DNA from: Bacillota bacterium
Lineage (GTDB): Bacteria; Bacillota; Sulfobacillia; RBS10-35; JAJYVM01
DNA length: 5,668 nucleotides
Reading direction: 5' to 3'
NCBI GenBank assembly: GCA_021792015.1
Contig: JAJYVM010000267.1
Location: 1 to 5,668, forward strand
The notes beneath the pieces are model-generated. The model was given only the letters and a program-made list of their open reading frames with translations. It was not told the origin of the DNA and did no database searches. A program made the translations under genes and the position numbers. Shown one piece after another: positions 5,645-5,668 of the stretch. Within the stretch, counting starts at the first letter, position 1. Every line of letters begins with the position of its first letter.

Positions 5645-5668
5645 TGCAGCAGCGCGCCGTGCACGCGC
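5605..5668 (+). pseudogene. Out-of-frame continuation of the SDR gene
   Basis: From 5608 the first forward frame encodes PFWKMAVAPGLLMQQRAVHA, which fits the segment following the NDxWGG...W block in this SDR subfamily. It is separated from the SDR start by the inserted segment and continues beyond the window. It has no start or ribosome site of its own. Confidence 0.7.

Noticed and set aside
1..5668. CRISPR array, tRNA, rRNA, transposase or a new multi-gene defence system
   Set aside because: No regularly spaced repeats, RNA gene folds, transposase motifs or defence-type domain sets were seen. Uma2 alone is not evidence for a defence system.

Overview
The window looks like chromosomal DNA from a very GC-rich bacterium (about 70% G+C by eye). 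Codons end strongly in G or C, GTG and TTG starts occur, and there are good AGGAGG-type ribosome sites. The gene mix (ArgC, an amidase with an M28 peptidase-like protein, a YxFxxD lipoprotein, a Uma2 nuclease, MDR and SDR oxidoreductases) fits uncultured or environmental high-GC lineages such as Chloroflexota, high-GC Firmicutes or Rokubacteria-like groups. The sequence alone does not decide between them.

Layout. (1) Bases 2-577, plus strand: the C-terminal half of argC (arginine biosynthesis). (2) Bases 644-about 3060, minus strand: a two-gene unit transcribed toward argC. A decayed or frameshifted amidase fragment (2245-3060) overlaps by 22 bases the start of an intact PSMA/transferrin-receptor-like M28 protein (644-2266). 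In the M28 protein the usual Glu-Glu catalytic pair is replaced by His-Ser. (3) Bases 2876-3107: a spacer with no intact gene, holding two adjacent hairpins (7-bp and 10-bp perfect stems) and a third perfect hairpin closed by GAAA. (4) Bases 3108-5668, plus strand: a small lipoprotein of the repeated YxFxxD-motif family, split by a one-base shift. It is followed by a tightly packed set: a Uma2-family protein, a zinc-type MDR dehydrogenase that keeps only its structural zinc site, and an SDR oxidoreductase overlapping the MDR gene by 4 bases. The SDR frame is broken by a net insertion of about 80 bases carrying a near-direct repeat and a palindrome.

How the genes work together. The Uma2, MDR and SDR genes are spaced like an operon. 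The two oxidoreductases probably act on a common type of carbonyl or alcohol substrate, but no pathway can be named. The amidase and M28 genes look like a former translationally coupled hydrolase pair, of which only the M28 partner remains intact.

Disrupted frames are the recurring theme. Three one-base shifts in the amidase and one in the lipoprotein all behave as single added bases, and the SDR has a larger insertion. This means either real gene decay and repeat insertion, or base errors in the assembly. I see no CRISPR array, tRNA, rRNA, transposase or recognisable new defence system.
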